Shown in pieces: positions 63,715 to 64,000 of a stretch of DNA of 64,000 nt. The stretch comes from Echinicola rosea (lineage in GTDB: Bacteria; Bacteroidota; Bacteroidia; Cytophagales; Cyclobacteriaceae). The translations under genes were made by a program, and so were the position numbers. Each line of letters starts with the position of its first letter. The stretch's first letter is position 1. The notes below the pieces were generated by a model, which did not search any database, was not told the origin of the DNA, and saw only the letters and a program-made list of their open reading frames with translations. Where the stretch lies: the NCBI RefSeq assembly GCF_005281475.1, contig NZ_CP040106.1, positions 625,501 through 689,500 of the forward strand, given 5' to 3'.

Positions 63715-64000
63715 TTACTCCAATCCTTGGTCCTTGGCGATAAGCTCTGCCAGGTCAACGACCTTTACTTCATTTTCTTTTTCTTTGTTCTTGACACCAT
63801 CGGCCATCATGGTCAGGCAGAATGGACAGCCTACGGCAATGGCAGATGCACCAGTGCCAAGTGCTTCTTCGGTGCGCTCCACATTGACATCTTTATTGCC
63901 AGGTTCAGGCTCCTTGAACATCTGGGCGCCACCTGCACCACAGCAAAGCCCCTTGGTGCGACACCGCTTCATCTCTACCAACTCCACATCAAGTGCCTTG
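63715..64000 (-). CDS. (Fe-S)-binding oxidoreductase, CCG-domain, C-terminal fragment
   Basis: The frame is open to the window edge, so only about 95 C-terminal residues are seen. RCRTKGLCCGAGGAQMFKE and VGCPFCLTMMADGVKNKEKE hold the Cys-Cys-Gly (CCG) motif of heterodisulfide-reductase subunit B-like and glycolate-oxidase GlcF-like proteins. It should transfer electrons between membrane and soluble carriers. The N-terminal part, probably with 4Fe-4S ferredoxin motifs, lies outside. Confidence 0.85.
   Translation of the reverse strand, partial: KALDVELVEMKRCRTKGLCCGAGGAQMFKEPEPGNKDVNVERTEEALGTGASAIAVGCPFCLTMMADGVKNKEKENEVKVVDLAELIAKDQGLE

Overview
The window looks like chromosomal DNA of a Bacteroidota bacterium, most likely order Cytophagales and family Cyclobacteriaceae (Echinicola/Cyclobacterium-like). 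The evidence is the gene families present (DUF6089 barrel, paired OmpH chaperones upstream-ordered with BamA, PD40-OmpA lipoprotein, the Bacteroidota-type PheS with a Cys-rich insert, the long PurM form), -7 promoter boxes of the TAnnTTTG type, weak Shine-Dalgarno signals and moderate GC. No taxonomy search was run, so this is inference.

Layout. 1-3.7 kb: the end of a large beta-rich protein and pheS. 3.7-5 kb: nested repeats holding an ORF-less group II intron. 5-9.4 kb: three co-directional SurA/parvulin-like periplasmic chaperone genes. 9.4-12.3 kb: an RsbU/RsbV/RsbW-like partner-switching module, divergent from a DUF4197 lipoprotein gene. 13.1-15.6 kb: a repeat mosaic with a second, nearly identical group II intron, then a candidate small tRNA-like RNA gene with its own promoter and terminator. 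15.8-23.7 kb: housekeeping genes (RluA-type pseudouridine synthase, PLP enzyme, UPF0316, MFS exporter, ferrochelatase, DUF4168, thioredoxin). 23.7-24.8 kb: a tandem repeat array with two nested insertions. 24.9-34.6 kb: the envelope-biogenesis block (OmpH x2, BamA, UppS, DUF6089, NAD kinase, CBS protein, glutamine amidotransferase, CvpA, YqeY, PdxJ). 34.8-46.2 kb: hydrolase, RsmI-like methylase, a frameshifted methyltransferase, rhomboid, polyprenyl synthase, RNase R, DEDD exonuclease, LipB, YraN, M28 peptidase. 46.5-49.4 kb: gcvP. 50-51.9 kb: a small cupin/Crp/flavodoxin cluster. 52-64 kb: SGNH hydrolase, UbiA-like membrane protein, acyl-CoA dehydrogenase, methyltransferase, ceramidase-like protein, PurM, OmpA/PD40 lipoprotein and the end of an Fe-S protein.

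The protein-coding part is mostly core genome. UppS makes the lipid carrier, BamA and the OmpH/Skp-like and SurA-like proteins deliver and fold outer-membrane barrels, and DUF6089 and OmpA/PD40 proteins are likely barrel or anchor clients.

The unusual content lies between genes. I see at least eight copies of two MITE-like element families with different terminal inverted repeats but a shared, structured, non-coding core. Family 2 has clear 8-9 bp target duplications and sits on the T-tracts of intrinsic terminators. Both group II introns interrupt the same position in the conserved hairpin of family 1. They show the full set of group II signatures (GTGTG start, 34-nt domain V, bulged branch-point A, an EBS1 loop matching IBS1) but no reverse transcriptase. 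Several empty target sites are present in the same window. Smaller palindromes (14-18 bp) are inserted polymorphically within another repeat. Many short ORFs in these regions are artefacts of the repeats.
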